A stretch of 45,440 bases of DNA from Bacilli bacterium (GTDB lineage: Bacteria > Bacillota_I > Bacilli_A > RF39 > UBA660): assembly GCA_017525035.1 (NCBI GenBank), contig JAFXTH010000010.1, positions 1 to 45,440 on the forward strand, written 5' to 3'. A program made the position numbers and the translations under genes. Numbering within the stretch: the stretch's first letter is position 1; the number at the start of each line of letters is the position of its first letter. The notes under the pieces were generated by a model. The model was not told the DNA's origin, searched no databases, and worked only from the letters and a program-made list of their open reading frames with translations. Shown here piece after piece: positions 26,168 through 34,018 of this stretch.

Positions 26168-26875
26168 ATGAAAAAAATAGCAATATTTAGTGATATCCAT
26201 GGTAATTTACAAGCTTTAAACAGCATTTTAGAAGCAATAGATAAAGAGGATTTTGATGAAGTAATATGTCTTGGAGATGTTGTTGGAGTAGGCCCTGATT
26301 CTAAAGACTGTTTAGATGTAATCATGGATTCTAATATTAAGATGGTTAAAGGAAATCATGAAATATACCAAACCAATAAAGAATTAGCAAAAAAACTACT
26401 AAATGGTGTAGAATATGCACATAAAGAATGGGTAAGATTAACATTAAATGATAAAGAGATGGAATATCTTAAAAACTTACCTATAGAATATGAAGAATTG
26501 ATAAATGGACAATTATTCACATTCTCACATTTCTTTTTAGACGATACAAAAGAATACTACATAACACTAAATATTTTGGGTGGTAAAGAAGTGTTTGATG
26601 TAATGAATAATTATGAAACAGATTATATGTTTATGGGACATTCACATGAAGCTTTTACCTTGAAAAATAGAGGATTATTTACTTGTGTTGGTAGCAGTGG
26701 CTGTAGAAAAGATAATGTAACATTTTACACAAAAGTAACAATAGATGAAAAAAATGTTAGAATAGATAAAAAGGAAGTTTTATACGATAGAAAAGCCTTT
26801 GAAAGAGCAGTATTAAAACTTGATTATCCTGATAGAGAAAGGGCAGAAGACTTCTGTAATATTGTGACAAGATAA
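26168..26875 (+). CDS. Calcineurin-like metallophosphoesterase (YfcE/MJ0936 type)
   Basis: A 235-aa cytoplasmic phosphoesterase. The metal-binding motifs are in order: FSDIHGN (D-x-H, residues 8-14), LGDVVGVGP (GD), KGNHEIYQ (GNHE), FSHFFLDD and FMGHSHEAF (GHSH), which together build a dinuclear metal site. Length and motif layout fit the YfcE/MJ0936 group of phosphodiesterases/phosphatases; the natural substrate cannot be told from sequence. It is preceded by a terminator and its own -10 element and followed by a membrane-protein gene with a separate promoter, so it is probably monocistronic. Confidence 0.9.
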   Translation: MKKIAIFSDIHGNLQALNSILEAIDKEDFDEVICLGDVVGVGPDSKDCLDVIMDSNIKMVKGNHEIYQTNKELAKKLLNGVEYAHKEWVRLTLNDKEMEYLKNLPIEYEELINGQLFTFSHFFLDDTKEYYITLNILGGKEVFDVMNNYETDYMFMGHSHEAFTLKNRGLFTCVGSSGCRKDNVTFYTKVTIDEKNVRIDKKEVLYDRKAFERAVLKLDYPDRERAEDFCNIVTR

Positions 26876-26905
26876 CGTATTTTATATATCATTTGTCTAA
26901 TTTTA

Positions 26906-26914
26906 TGATAAAAT
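26906..26914 (+). promoter_or_regulatory. Extended -10 promoter for 26934
   Basis: TGATAAAAT with TAAAAT at 26909-26914, about 20 bases before ATG 26934, with AAGAGGTAG as the ribosome site. Confidence 0.4.
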
Positions 26915-26933
26915 AATTTTAAGAGGTAGTAGT

Positions 26934-27608
26934 ATGGCAAAAAAGATTAAATTATCGTTAATTTTGAATATCATAATTTTTATATTGGTTCTTATAGGAC
27001 TTGTGTTTATGATCACGGGTTTTAGATTTATGGGAGAAGATAAATTGCTAGTAGCTAAAAATATTGAAGCATTTAAATTTTTTACTGTAGATTCTAATCT
27101 ACTCATGGGACTTGCCGCACTTATATATGTTATTTATCAATTGCTAATCGAGAAAAAAAAGATAAAGGAAATGCCAAAAATCGTATCCATAATAAAATTT
27201 GTAGCAACAGTATCTGTCAGTTTGACATTTGCTATTGTATTATTCTATTTAGCACCATTTTCTGATTATGAATTCTTTGATTTTTATACGAATAGTAATT
27301 TATTCTTTCACTTATTTGTTCCTGTTTTAAGTATTATTACTTTTGCATGTTTTGAAAAAAAGTATGAAATAAATAACAAAGCTATTTTGTGGGGATTTGT
27401 TCCAATATTAATTTATTCAACGTATTATATGATTGGAGCTTATAGTCATGTGGCTGATGGTAAAGTTACAGAAGGATATGATTGGTATGGTTTTTTAAAA
27501 AACGGCGCTTCGTTCACGTCCGCTTTAGTGGTATTTGTTATCATGATTGTAACAACTTATCTGATAATATTTACTTTAAAAACCGCAAATTCTAAAATGA
27601 ATAAGTAA
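26934..27608 (+). CDS. Multi-pass membrane protein, Pr6Pr/FAR-17a-like
   Basis: A 224-aa integral membrane protein with about six hydrophobic helices. The motifs FFTVDSNLL (about residues 42-50) and FYTNSNLFFHLFVPVLS (second half of the protein), together with the closing DWYGFLKNG stretch, resemble bacterial Pr6Pr/FAR-17a/AIG1-like membrane proteins, whose functions are mostly unknown. The start is supported by AGAGGTAG upstream. It stands alone between the phosphoesterase gene and a weak terminator, and is not evidently linked to the neighbouring ligase. The family call is from motif memory and is moderate; the membrane topology is clear. Confidence 0.6.
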   Translation: MAKKIKLSLILNIIIFILVLIGLVFMITGFRFMGEDKLLVAKNIEAFKFFTVDSNLLMGLAALIYVIYQLLIEKKKIKEMPKIVSIIKFVATVSVSLTFAIVLFYLAPFSDYEFFDFYTNSNLFFHLFVPVLSIITFACFEKKYEINNKAILWGFVPILIYSTYYMIGAYSHVADGKVTEGYDWYGFLKNGASFTSALVVFVIMIVTTYLIIFTLKTANSKMNK

Positions 27609-27633
27609 CTATAATAATTATTTAGTAATAATG

Positions 27634-27660
27634 AAAAATGCTATTTACTAGTATTTTTTT
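27634..27660 (+). terminator. Terminator after 27608
   Basis: AAAAATGCTA, loop TTTAC, TAGTATTTTT with one G-U pair, then T run. The stem is AT-rich, hence weaker than others here. Confidence 0.6.
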
Positions 27661-27680
27661 AATGTATACATATACAAAAA

Positions 27681-27709
27681 TTGACAAAAATCCCAAAATA
27701 TGGTATAAT
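27681..27709 (+). promoter_or_regulatory. Consensus promoter for the adenylate-forming ligase gene
   Basis: TTGACA (27681-27686), exactly 17 bases, TATAAT (27704-27709): both boxes match the sigma-70/sigma-A consensus perfectly. It is the strongest promoter seen in the window. Confidence 0.9.
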
Positions 27710-27736
27710 GTATAGCAATTTAAGGGGGTAGGTATT

Positions 27737-29575
27737 ATGAGAGAGTATAGAGAAGGAAATGAAGCCGCAATTAGAGAGGCTTTAAAAGATGTTGATCGTT
27801 CAAAATTAACAGGATATCCACATATAGATAATATCCATAGATATTATTATCCTGAGACAAATATAAAGAATGATACTAATCAATCTATGTTCAGATACAT
27901 TCTTAATAAAACAAAAGGATTCAATGGTACTGCTATTACTACAGATGAAAATACTACAAGTTATGATGAGATGATAGTTAAAGTAATGAAGTATGCTAAA
28001 TCTTTTTATCATTTAGGAGTTAGACAAGGAGACACTGTTACTTTCTTGATGCCATCATGCCCTGATACATATATTATGTATTATGCGCTAGACATTCTTG
28101 GGGCAAAGAGAAATATGGTAGACTTAAGAACTTCTATAGAAGGAATAAGTAAATATATAAATGAGTCTGAATCACAATACTTCGTATGTTTAGAAAATTT
28201 CCCAATAAATGGTGTAAAAAAATTATTGGATAAAACAGCTACTAAAAAAGTTATAGTAGCTAAAATACCGTCATATAAATTTTTAGGCAATAAAATGGTA
28301 CAAACAATAGCAAAGGGTGCAATGAAATTTCAGGAATTAGGATATAGAAGATTAGGAAATGAGATATTGCAATTAGAAGAGTTTAAAGGCTTCCATAGTT
28401 ATGTTGATTCTGATACAAAAATTGAAAATTCATTATCTCCTACTGACCCATCGACATATGTCCATACATCAGGTACAGTAAGTTTCCCAAAAACAGTTAT
28501 GATATCTGATGAAAAACAAAATTTTGTAGCCGACCAATATGAAAGATCGTTAATGCCGTTTGAACCTCATGATCGATTCTTAGCAATAATGCCACCATGG
28601 ATTGTATATGGAATACTTGCTTTCCATACCTCTTTTGCAACAAAAATGAATGTATTCCCAGTGCTTGACCCATCTAAAGAAAAGTTTGATAAATTATTGT
28701 TGGATACAAGAGCAAACCATTCAGCTGGTGTACCAAACCATTACATAATGTTTAATAATAGTCCGTTAATAACTAAAGATACTGATTTATCTTTTGCTAA
28801 GACTTATTCATGCGGAGGAGCTGCAATAAACTCTGAAAAACAAGAAGAAACAGAAGACTTCCTTCATTCGCATGGATCAACTGGTACATTTAACCCAGGA
28901 TATTCATGTAGTGAAAATAATAGTATAGGAACTGTTAACCAAGAAAGATATAACAAACTTGGTAGCGTAGGTATATTACTTCCAGACCTTGAAGGAATGA
29001 TTATAGATGAAAAGACAGGAGAACCCTTAAAATACAATCAAGAAGGTATAGTATGTTTAAGAGGAGCTCTTATGAATGGATACTTGAATGATCCAGAAGA
29101 AACAAGTAAAGTAATCAAAACAATAGATGGAAAAGAATGGTGTGTTACTGGAGACATAGGATACTTCGATGAAGATGGATTCCTATTCTTATCAGGAAGA
29201 CAAAAAAATCTTATTATAGCACCAGATGGATTTAAGATAGCTCCAAATGAAATTGAATCTAAAGTATGTATGCACGAAGCAGTTAGTAACTGTATCGTAT
29301 TTGGAGTAAGAGATACGAATTATGAATTTGGAGATTACCCGGTTGCATGTGTAGAGTTGAAAAATGACAAAGCTTCTTACCAGGAAAAGAAAAGGATTAT
29401 TCAAGAAATTAAAACAATCTGTGAGAAAAACTTATCGTCTTATTATAGACCAAAGGCATACTATTGTGGAAAAATCTTATACACGCCGATGATGAAGGAT
29501 GATAAGGATGCAATGAGGGATAGATATAATGCAGAAAAAGGAAAATCCTTAGTGAAAAGAAAAAATATATTTTAA
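27737..29575 (+). CDS. Adenylate-forming ligase (acyl-CoA synthetase-like)
   Basis: A 612-aa class I adenylate-forming enzyme (ANL superfamily), which activates a carboxylic acid with ATP. It shows the Thr/Ser-rich phosphate loop TSGTVSFPK (244-252; usual form TSGTTGxPK), a GYSCSEN segment where the family has GYG.TE, and TGDIGYFDEDGFLFLSGRQKNLI, with the hinge Asp/Arg region before the C-terminal lid domain. The C terminus lacks the common PKTxSGK lysine motif in standard form (it reads YTPMMKDDKDAMRDR), so catalysis of the second half-reaction may differ. There is no carrier protein, thioesterase or fatty-acid gene beside it. It is monocistronic, with a perfect consensus promoter and its own terminator. 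Substrate unknown. Confidence 0.85.
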   Translation: MREYREGNEAAIREALKDVDRSKLTGYPHIDNIHRYYYPETNIKNDTNQSMFRYILNKTKGFNGTAITTDENTTSYDEMIVKVMKYAKSFYHLGVRQGDTVTFLMPSCPDTYIMYYALDILGAKRNMVDLRTSIEGISKYINESESQYFVCLENFPINGVKKLLDKTATKKVIVAKIPSYKFLGNKMVQTIAKGAMKFQELGYRRLGNEILQLEEFKGFHSYVDSDTKIENSLSPTDPSTYVHTSGTVSFPKTVMISDEKQNFVADQYERSLMPFEPHDRFLAIMPPWIVYGILAFHTSFATKMNVFPVLDPSKEKFDKLLLDTRANHSAGVPNHYIMFNNSPLITKDTDLSFAKTYSCGGAAINSEKQEETEDFLHSHGSTGTFNPGYSCSENNSIGTVNQERYNKLGSVGILLPDLEGMIIDEKTGEPLKYNQEGIVCLRGALMNGYLNDPEETSKVIKTIDGKEWCVTGDIGYFDEDGFLFLSGRQKNLIIAPDGFKIAPNEIESKVCMHEAVSNCIVFGVRDTNYEFGDYPVACVELKNDKASYQEKKRIIQEIKTICEKNLSSYYRPKAYYCGKILYTPMMKDDKDAMRDRYNAEKGKSLVKRKNIF

Positions 29576-29579
29576 TAAT

Positions 29580-29611
29580 AAAAAATAGAATAATTTTATT
29601 CTATTTTTTTT
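29580..29611 (+). terminator. Terminator after the ligase gene
   Basis: AAAAATAGAATAA (29581-29593), loop TT, TTATTCTATTTTT, then more T. The stem is AT-only apart from one G-C pair, but long. Confidence 0.75.
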
Positions 29612-29617
29612 GTTTTA

Positions 29618-29626
29618 TGATATAAT
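29618..29626 (+). promoter_or_regulatory. Extended -10 promoter for the histidine kinase operon
   Basis: TGATATAAT with TATAAT at 29621-29626 lies 25 bases before ATG 29652. Confidence 0.55.
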
Positions 29627-29651
29627 TTTTATAAGATAGGTGGGTGTTCCT

Positions 29652-31589
29652 ATGAGCGTTTTGTTTACAATCATGCTAGTTTCATTAATGTATTTAACTA
29701 TTTTAATGATTAACTATTTTGTTAAGAAAAAAGTAGAATCAGACGAAGTAAAATTATATGGAAGAATTATGATTACTACATTTATATCAGTCGTTACGGA
29801 AATTTTGAGCGTTATTTTTGTTTCTAGATACAAAGATTTTCCGATAACTGCATTAATAGTAAATAAAATATTTATTATTTCGATTATGACGTACGTTCTT
29901 TCTTTGTCGTTATATGCATGGACTATTTTTTATGACAAAGCAACTGAAAAACTAATGATTAAAAACAAAGTGAAAAAAACGTATTTTATTGTTTATGGTA
30001 TATTTTGTATAGGAATTATACTATTACCTTTAAATTTTTATTATGATGGAAGTTTGGTTTACTCTTATGGTGCATCGACTAATTGCTGCTTCTTAGGGGC
30101 AGGAATACTAATAACTTCTTGGTTTGTTTGCTTGATGCTAAATATCAAAAAAGCAGTAAAAAAGAAATTATATCCATTGTATGTTTTTGCTGTAATGGCG
30201 AGTATAATATTATTGCTTAGAGGCTCACATCCAGAGTTGACATTAATATCTTCTACTGAAGCATTAATAGTTTTCTTAATGTACTTTACTGTAGAGAATC
30301 CAGATGTAAAAATGATTCAACAATTGGAGATTGCAAAAGATCAAGCTGATAAAGCAAATAGGGCAAAGAGTGATTTCTTGTCATCTATGTCACATGAGAT
30401 TAGAACACCACTTAATGCTATAGTAGGTCTTTCTGAAGATATAGGTACATTTAAAGATCAGGTACCACCACAAGTAAAAGAAGATTCAGAAGATATTATT
30501 AATGCTTCTCAAACACTTCTTGAAATAGTAGGTAACATACTTGATATTAGTAAGATTGAATCTGATAAGATGGTTATTACAGAAGTTCCTTATGATTTTA
30601 AGAAAGAAGCAGAAACACTTGCTAAGATAAATGCAGTTAGAATTGGTGAAAAGCCAATTAACTTTAAATATCACATAGCAGATGATATTCCTTATGAACT
30701 TCTTGGAGACAAAACTCACATCAAGCAAGTAATTAATAACTTACTTTCTAATGCTATTAAATATACTAATGAAGGAGCAGTTAATTTTACTGTTAACTGT
30801 ATTAACCAAAACGGAACAAGTGATTTAGTTATTACTGTCCAAGATACTGGTATTGGTATAAAAGCAGAAATGATTAACAAGTTGTTTAATAAATTTGAAC
30901 GTCTTGACGTTGAAAGAAATACAACAGTAGAAGGAACAGGTCTTGGACTTGCAATTACTAAGAAATTAGTTGAGATGATGGGTGGAAAAATAAATGTACA
31001 ATCTCAATATGGAAAAGGATCATTATTCATGGTTACTATTCCACAAAAAATTAGTAAAATGACAGGACCAGAAAAAACGGAAGAATCAACCGGTGGATTT
31101 GAAAGAACAATGTCAATGCCTAAAGTTGATCCAAATAAAACAGCAGCAGAACAAATGCCTGCAACAACTCCAACAATTGCACCTCCACCAAAAGTTGAAG
31201 GAATACCAACAGTTGGTTCTTATGGTGCTAAGAAGATACTTCTTGCAGACGATAATAAATTAAATATTAAAGTTGCTCGTCGTGCTTTAAGTGATTTTAA
31301 CTTTGAAATTGATGAAGTATATGATGGTGAACAAGTGTTGCAAAAATTCAAAGAAGGCAATACTTATGATTTAATTCTTATGGATATAATGATGCCTAAT
31401 ATGAGTGGAGAAGAAGCTTTTAAGAAATTAAAAGAAGATCCAAATTTCAATATACCAACAATTGCTTTAACAGCAGATGCTATAGCAGGAGCTTTAGAGC
31501 ATTACAAGGAAGTAGGATTTAATGATTATCTTGCTAAACCATTTAATAGAGAACAAATAAAAGAAAAACTTGATGTTTTATTCAAGTAG
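29652..31589 (+). CDS. Hybrid sensor histidine kinase / response regulator
   Basis: A 645-aa hybrid kinase. ATG 29652 is chosen because AGGTGGGTG lies just before it; a GTG at 29640 is inside that site. Six to seven N-terminal membrane helices (about 1-220) form the sensor. Then come a dimerisation/phosphoacceptor domain with H248 in SHEIRTPLN, an HATPase domain with the N box [11 protein letters not shown] and the G boxes DTGIGI and GTGLGLAIT, a Pro/Thr-rich linker, and a receiver domain with the acidic pair ADDN and phospho-Asp D578 in LMDIMMP and the lysine in LAKPF. There is no DNA-binding output domain, so phosphate would pass to an unseen phosphotransfer protein. Two genes follow at 9 and about 1 base: a DUF1292 protein and a large repeat protein. 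Confidence 0.95.
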   Translation: MSVLFTIMLVSLMYLTILMINYFVKKKVESDEVKLYGRIMITTFISVVTEILSVIFVSRYKDFPITALIVNKIFIISIMTYVLSLSLYAWTIFYDKATEKLMIKNKVKKTYFIVYGIFCIGIILLPLNFYYDGSLVYSYGASTNCCFLGAGILITSWFVCLMLNIKKAVKKKLYPLYVFAVMASIILLLRGSHPELTLISSTEALIVFLMYFTVENPDVKMIQQLEIAKDQADKANRAKSDFLSSMSHEIRTPLNAIVGLSEDIGTFKDQVPPQVKEDSEDIINASQTLLEIVGNILDISKIESDKMVITEVPYDFKKEAETLAKINAVRIGEKPINFKYHIADDIPYELLGDKTHIKQVINNLLSNAIKYTNEGAVNFTVNCINQNGTSDLVITVQDTGIGIKAEMINKLFNKFERLDVERNTTVEGTGLGLAITKKLVEMMGGKINVQSQYGKGSLFMVTIPQKISKMTGPEKTEESTGGFERTMSMPKVDPNKTAAEQMPATTPTIAPPPKVEGIPTVGSYGAKKILLADDNKLNIKVARRALSDFNFEIDEVYDGEQVLQKFKEGNTYDLILMDIMMPNMSGEEAFKKLKEDPNFNIPTIALTADAIAGALEHYKEVGFNDYLAKPFNREQIKEKLDVLFK

Positions 31590-31598
31590 GAGAACTAT

Positions 31599-31832
31599 AT
31601 GGATAGTATTAAATTAATTGATGAAAACGGAATAGAAAAAGAATACAAAGTAGTATTCGCATATCAAGAACCAAATCAAGCAAAAGGATATTTGGTATAT
31701 GCTGATGGCGAGAAAAATTACTTAGCAAGTTATAATCCATTAAGTGATGATTTAAACTTAGCCAGTGTAACAGATCCTGCTGAAATACAAAGAGTTAAAG
31801 ATTTAATGGTCGAAGCAGGAGGTGTTGAGTAA
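31599..31832 (+). CDS. DUF1292 family protein
   Basis: A 77-aa protein of the DUF1292 family, small acidic Bacillota proteins usually beside RNA- or DNA-related genes and without known function. It starts IKLIDENGIEKEYKVVFAY, the typical opening ('..D.nG.e..y.v...'), followed by a YLVYADGEKNYLASYNP strand pair. It lies 9 bases after the hybrid kinase gene with a good AGGAGA site, and 1 base before the next start, so it is co-translated with both neighbours. Whether it interacts with the kinase is unknown. Confidence 0.85.
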   Translation: MDSIKLIDENGIEKEYKVVFAYQEPNQAKGYLVYADGEKNYLASYNPLSDDLNLASVTDPAEIQRVKDLMVEAGGVE

Positions 31833-31833
31833 T

Positions 31834-33555
31834 ATGTCATTTAAATTAGATGATCAGAAAGATTATAATCATAATGAAGCACCAACAGAGAGTGAAAAAA
31901 GCATTCAAGAAATGAAATTCGAAGATGGCGGAAATAAGAAGTTTGCAGATCCTTCAGTTAAAAGAACATTAAAAGCAATCGGTCTTGCTATATATCTATT
32001 GGTTACTGGATACTTTGCATATCGAACAGTTCAAGATGCAAAGAACTTTCTTGGTGGTAGTAAAGAGCCATCAATAACTGAATCTTGGAACGATTTAACA
32101 AATGAAATGAAGAAAGCTATTAGGGAAGGTAAAAGCCGCGAAGAAGTTAGAGAAATACCAATTAAACATGGTACATTACTTACTTACAATTATTCAAATG
32201 AATTAATTGATAAATTAATAGTAGAAATACAAGAAGAGGATAAGGCAAAAGGAAGAGCTAATGAAATAGCTATTCTAAAAGCTGAAGAAGCAACAAGAGT
32301 TATAAGAGAAGCTGCAGTGAATGGTGCTTCGCAAAAAGAACTAGAAAAGATTGCAGCAGAATATGGAATAACTCTTGATCCTAACTATAAAGCTAATTTT
32401 GATAATTATAGAGCTAATTTATCAGTACTTCGTGATGTTAAACAAAGCAAATCATTAAGCGAAATTTTAGAACAATTAAATGAAGCTGCACTAAATGGTG
32501 CATCACAAAGAGAACTTGAAGAAATGGCAAAAGAATCTGGAATTACACTGGATCCAAATTACGCAAGTAATATAAGAAGAGCAGCTAATGCAGAAGAACT
32601 AACAATATCACAAAATACATCAAATATTAAAAAATTAACGATGTTTACTACAATTAATGGTGTTGGAAGAGGATTCGGGATATTAGAAGACTATGATGTG
32701 CCATTATATAATAAACAAACCGGTCGAGTAATGGTGCTAAGACCTACTACTAATGAAGAAATAAAAGATTTAATCACTGGTGAAACAGTTGATAGAAAAG
32801 AATATATTGGTTCTAGTCCATTTAGCATCCGCAAATTAATTGCAGATGGTGCATTAAAGGGATATTGGTTAAGTGAAGGTAACTATAAATTTGATGCAAC
32901 AGATCTTGCTGAAACAGTTACATATTTACTTGGAAAGAATGAAACTAAAGAAGAAACACCAAAATATAATAATGTAGAGTGGATAAAATATAATGGCGTT
33001 GGTATTCATGATGCTCCATGGGACAATCGTGAGATAAATACAAGTCATTTTGCTCCCGATGAACGAGAAGAAATTGAACGACAAATGGAAGAAATGCACA
33101 AGCAAGAAGCCGAACGACAAATGGAAGAAATGCACAAGCAAGAAGCTGAACGACAAATGGAAGAAATGCAAAGACAAGAAACGATAAAAGATATGCCAGA
33201 AAGTTCACAACTACATGCATATGATTTAAGAATATTTGTTAACGATGGAGGTAGCTTAAAAACATATAAACTAGATGATGAATTAGATACTCCTCTATAC
33301 AATAAACAAACTGGTAGAGTAATGATTTTAAGGGCAATGCAAAAAGACTGTGTAAAAGATTTGCTTACTGGTGGATATGTTGAACAAAAAGATTATTATG
33401 GTTCTAGCCCAGTTAATATCTATAAGTTAGTAGATGATGGATCATTACCAGGAAGAATGCACACTGGAAACTGCTTTGAATTCCAAGCTGATGACTATAT
33501 AGAAACAGTTGTAAATTGTTTTAGACAAGAAGAACAAAAAGTACCGGGTGTGTAA
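31834..33555 (+). CDS. Membrane-anchored internal-repeat protein of unknown function
   Basis: A 573-aa protein; ATG 31834 is preferred because GGAGGTG (31818-31824) lies 9 bases before it. An acidic N terminus is followed by a membrane helix (about 48-66). Next come three related helical segments of about 45-60 residues: NDLTNEMKKAIREGKSREEV, then EAAVNGASQKELEKIAAEYG and EAALNGASQRELEEMAKESG, each followed by LDPNY-type endings or a variant. Then come two copies of a 100-residue domain, recognisable from DVPLYNKQTGRVMVLRP and DTPLYNKQTGRVMILRA, with (Y/S)GSSP and DGxL motifs. Between these copies is a MEEMHKQEAERQ triplicate. It lies directly after the hybrid kinase and DUF1292 genes, so it may be a signalling output or scaffold. 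No known family was recognised. Confidence 0.7.
   Translation: MSFKLDDQKDYNHNEAPTESEKSIQEMKFEDGGNKKFADPSVKRTLKAIGLAIYLLVTGYFAYRTVQDAKNFLGGSKEPSITESWNDLTNEMKKAIREGKSREEVREIPIKHGTLLTYNYSNELIDKLIVEIQEEDKAKGRANEIAILKAEEATRVIREAAVNGASQKELEKIAAEYGITLDPNYKANFDNYRANLSVLRDVKQSKSLSEILEQLNEAALNGASQRELEEMAKESGITLDPNYASNIRRAANAEELTISQNTSNIKKLTMFTTINGVGRGFGILEDYDVPLYNKQTGRVMVLRPTTNEEIKDLITGETVDRKEYIGSSPFSIRKLIADGALKGYWLSEGNYKFDATDLAETVTYLLGKNETKEETPKYNNVEWIKYNGVGIHDAPWDNREINTSHFAPDEREEIERQMEEMHKQEAERQMEEMHKQEAERQMEEMQRQETIKDMPESSQLHAYDLRIFVNDGGSLKTYKLDDELDTPLYNKQTGRVMILRAMQKDCVKDLLTGGYVEQKDYYGSSPVNIYKLVDDGSLPGRMHTGNCFEFQADDYIETVVNCFRQEEQKVPGV
33079..33180 (+). repeat. 36-base tandem repeat encoding a Glu/Gln/Met-rich helix
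   Basis: Three copies of a 36-base unit start near 33081, 33117 and 33153 and encode RQMEEMHKQEAE repeats, expected to form a charged single helix linking the two homologous domains of the protein. Confidence 0.85.
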
Positions 33556-33571
33556 GATTTTCTTAAGATAT

Positions 33572-33601
33572 AAAGAAAGAGTAAACTCTTTCTTTTTTTT
33601 G
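33572..33601 (+). terminator. Terminator after the histidine-kinase operon
   Basis: AAAGAAAGAGT (33572-33582), AA, ACTCTTTCTTT (33585-33595): a perfect 11-bp inverted repeat followed by T run. Confidence 0.9.
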
Positions 33602-33635
33602 TTTACACAACAATAGTCAAATTTACAAAAAGATT

Positions 33636-33662
33636 AACACTTTATGATGTAAATAAAGTGTT
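33636..33662 (+). repeat. 10-bp palindrome upstream of the 64-aa gene
   Basis: AACACTTTAT (33636-33645), 7-base spacer, ATAAAGTGTT (33653-33662), touching a possible -35 TTTACA. Such a dyad next to a -35 box is typical of a repressor site, but no regulator can be named. Confidence 0.55.
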
Positions 33663-33688
33663 TACATGATATATTATAAGTGTATAAA
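33661..33688 (+). promoter_or_regulatory. Possible promoter of the 64-aa gene
   Basis: TTTACA (33661-33666), 16 bases, TATAAA (33683-33688). GTTTACA also occurs at 33601-33607. The boxes are imperfect and alternative -10 placements exist (for example TATTAT at 33672). Confidence 0.4.
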
Positions 33689-33715
33689 AATATACTTTAG
33701 AAAAGGGGAATTATT

Positions 33716-33910
33716 ATGGAATATGATGAGGAAACTTTAAAAATAGTACAAGATGCACTAGCTAAAGGTAGAACAATTGGTGATTATGTGCGAGGAATAG
33801 AATTAGTATGGAATGAAGTAAATGGTGGAATCCAAACATTTATAGTATACAAAGATGATAATGATGTTATTTCAGGAATTGAAAAATTAAGTGATTTAAA
33901 AGCGATTTAA
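33716..33910 (+). CDS. Small protein of unknown function (64 aa)
   Basis: A 64-aa, mostly acidic protein with a helix (EETLKIVQDALAKGRTIGDY) followed by beta strands (GIELVWNEVNGGIQTFIVY). There is no signal peptide, membrane helix or cysteine. It has an AGGGGAATT ribosome site, its own terminator and a palindromic upstream region, so it looks like an independently regulated small gene. I recognise no family. Antitoxin-like or regulator folds cannot be excluded, but no partner gene is adjacent. Confidence 0.6.
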   Translation: MEYDEETLKIVQDALAKGRTIGDYVRGIELVWNEVNGGIQTFIVYKDDNDVISGIEKLSDLKAI

Positions 33911-33912
33911 AG

Positions 33913-33936
33913 AAGTCTCAAATGAGACTTTTTTTA
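33913..33936 (+). terminator. Terminator after the 64-aa gene
   Basis: AAGTCTCA (33913-33920), AA, TGAGACTT (33923-33930), then T run. Confidence 0.9.
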
Positions 33937-33959
33937 TTATGAAAAGTTTACTATATTTA

Positions 33960-33988
33960 TTGACTTTAAAATGTTGAAATAGTATTAT
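33960..33988 (+). promoter_or_regulatory. Promoter of the ABC exporter operon
   Basis: TTGACT (33960-33965), 17 bases, TATTAT (33983-33988), a near-consensus promoter 30 bases before ATG 34019. AGAGGGTGAT is the ribosome site. Confidence 0.75.
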
Positions 33989-34018
33989 TTTAATAGTTCA
34001 TTTTAAGAGGGTGATTAT

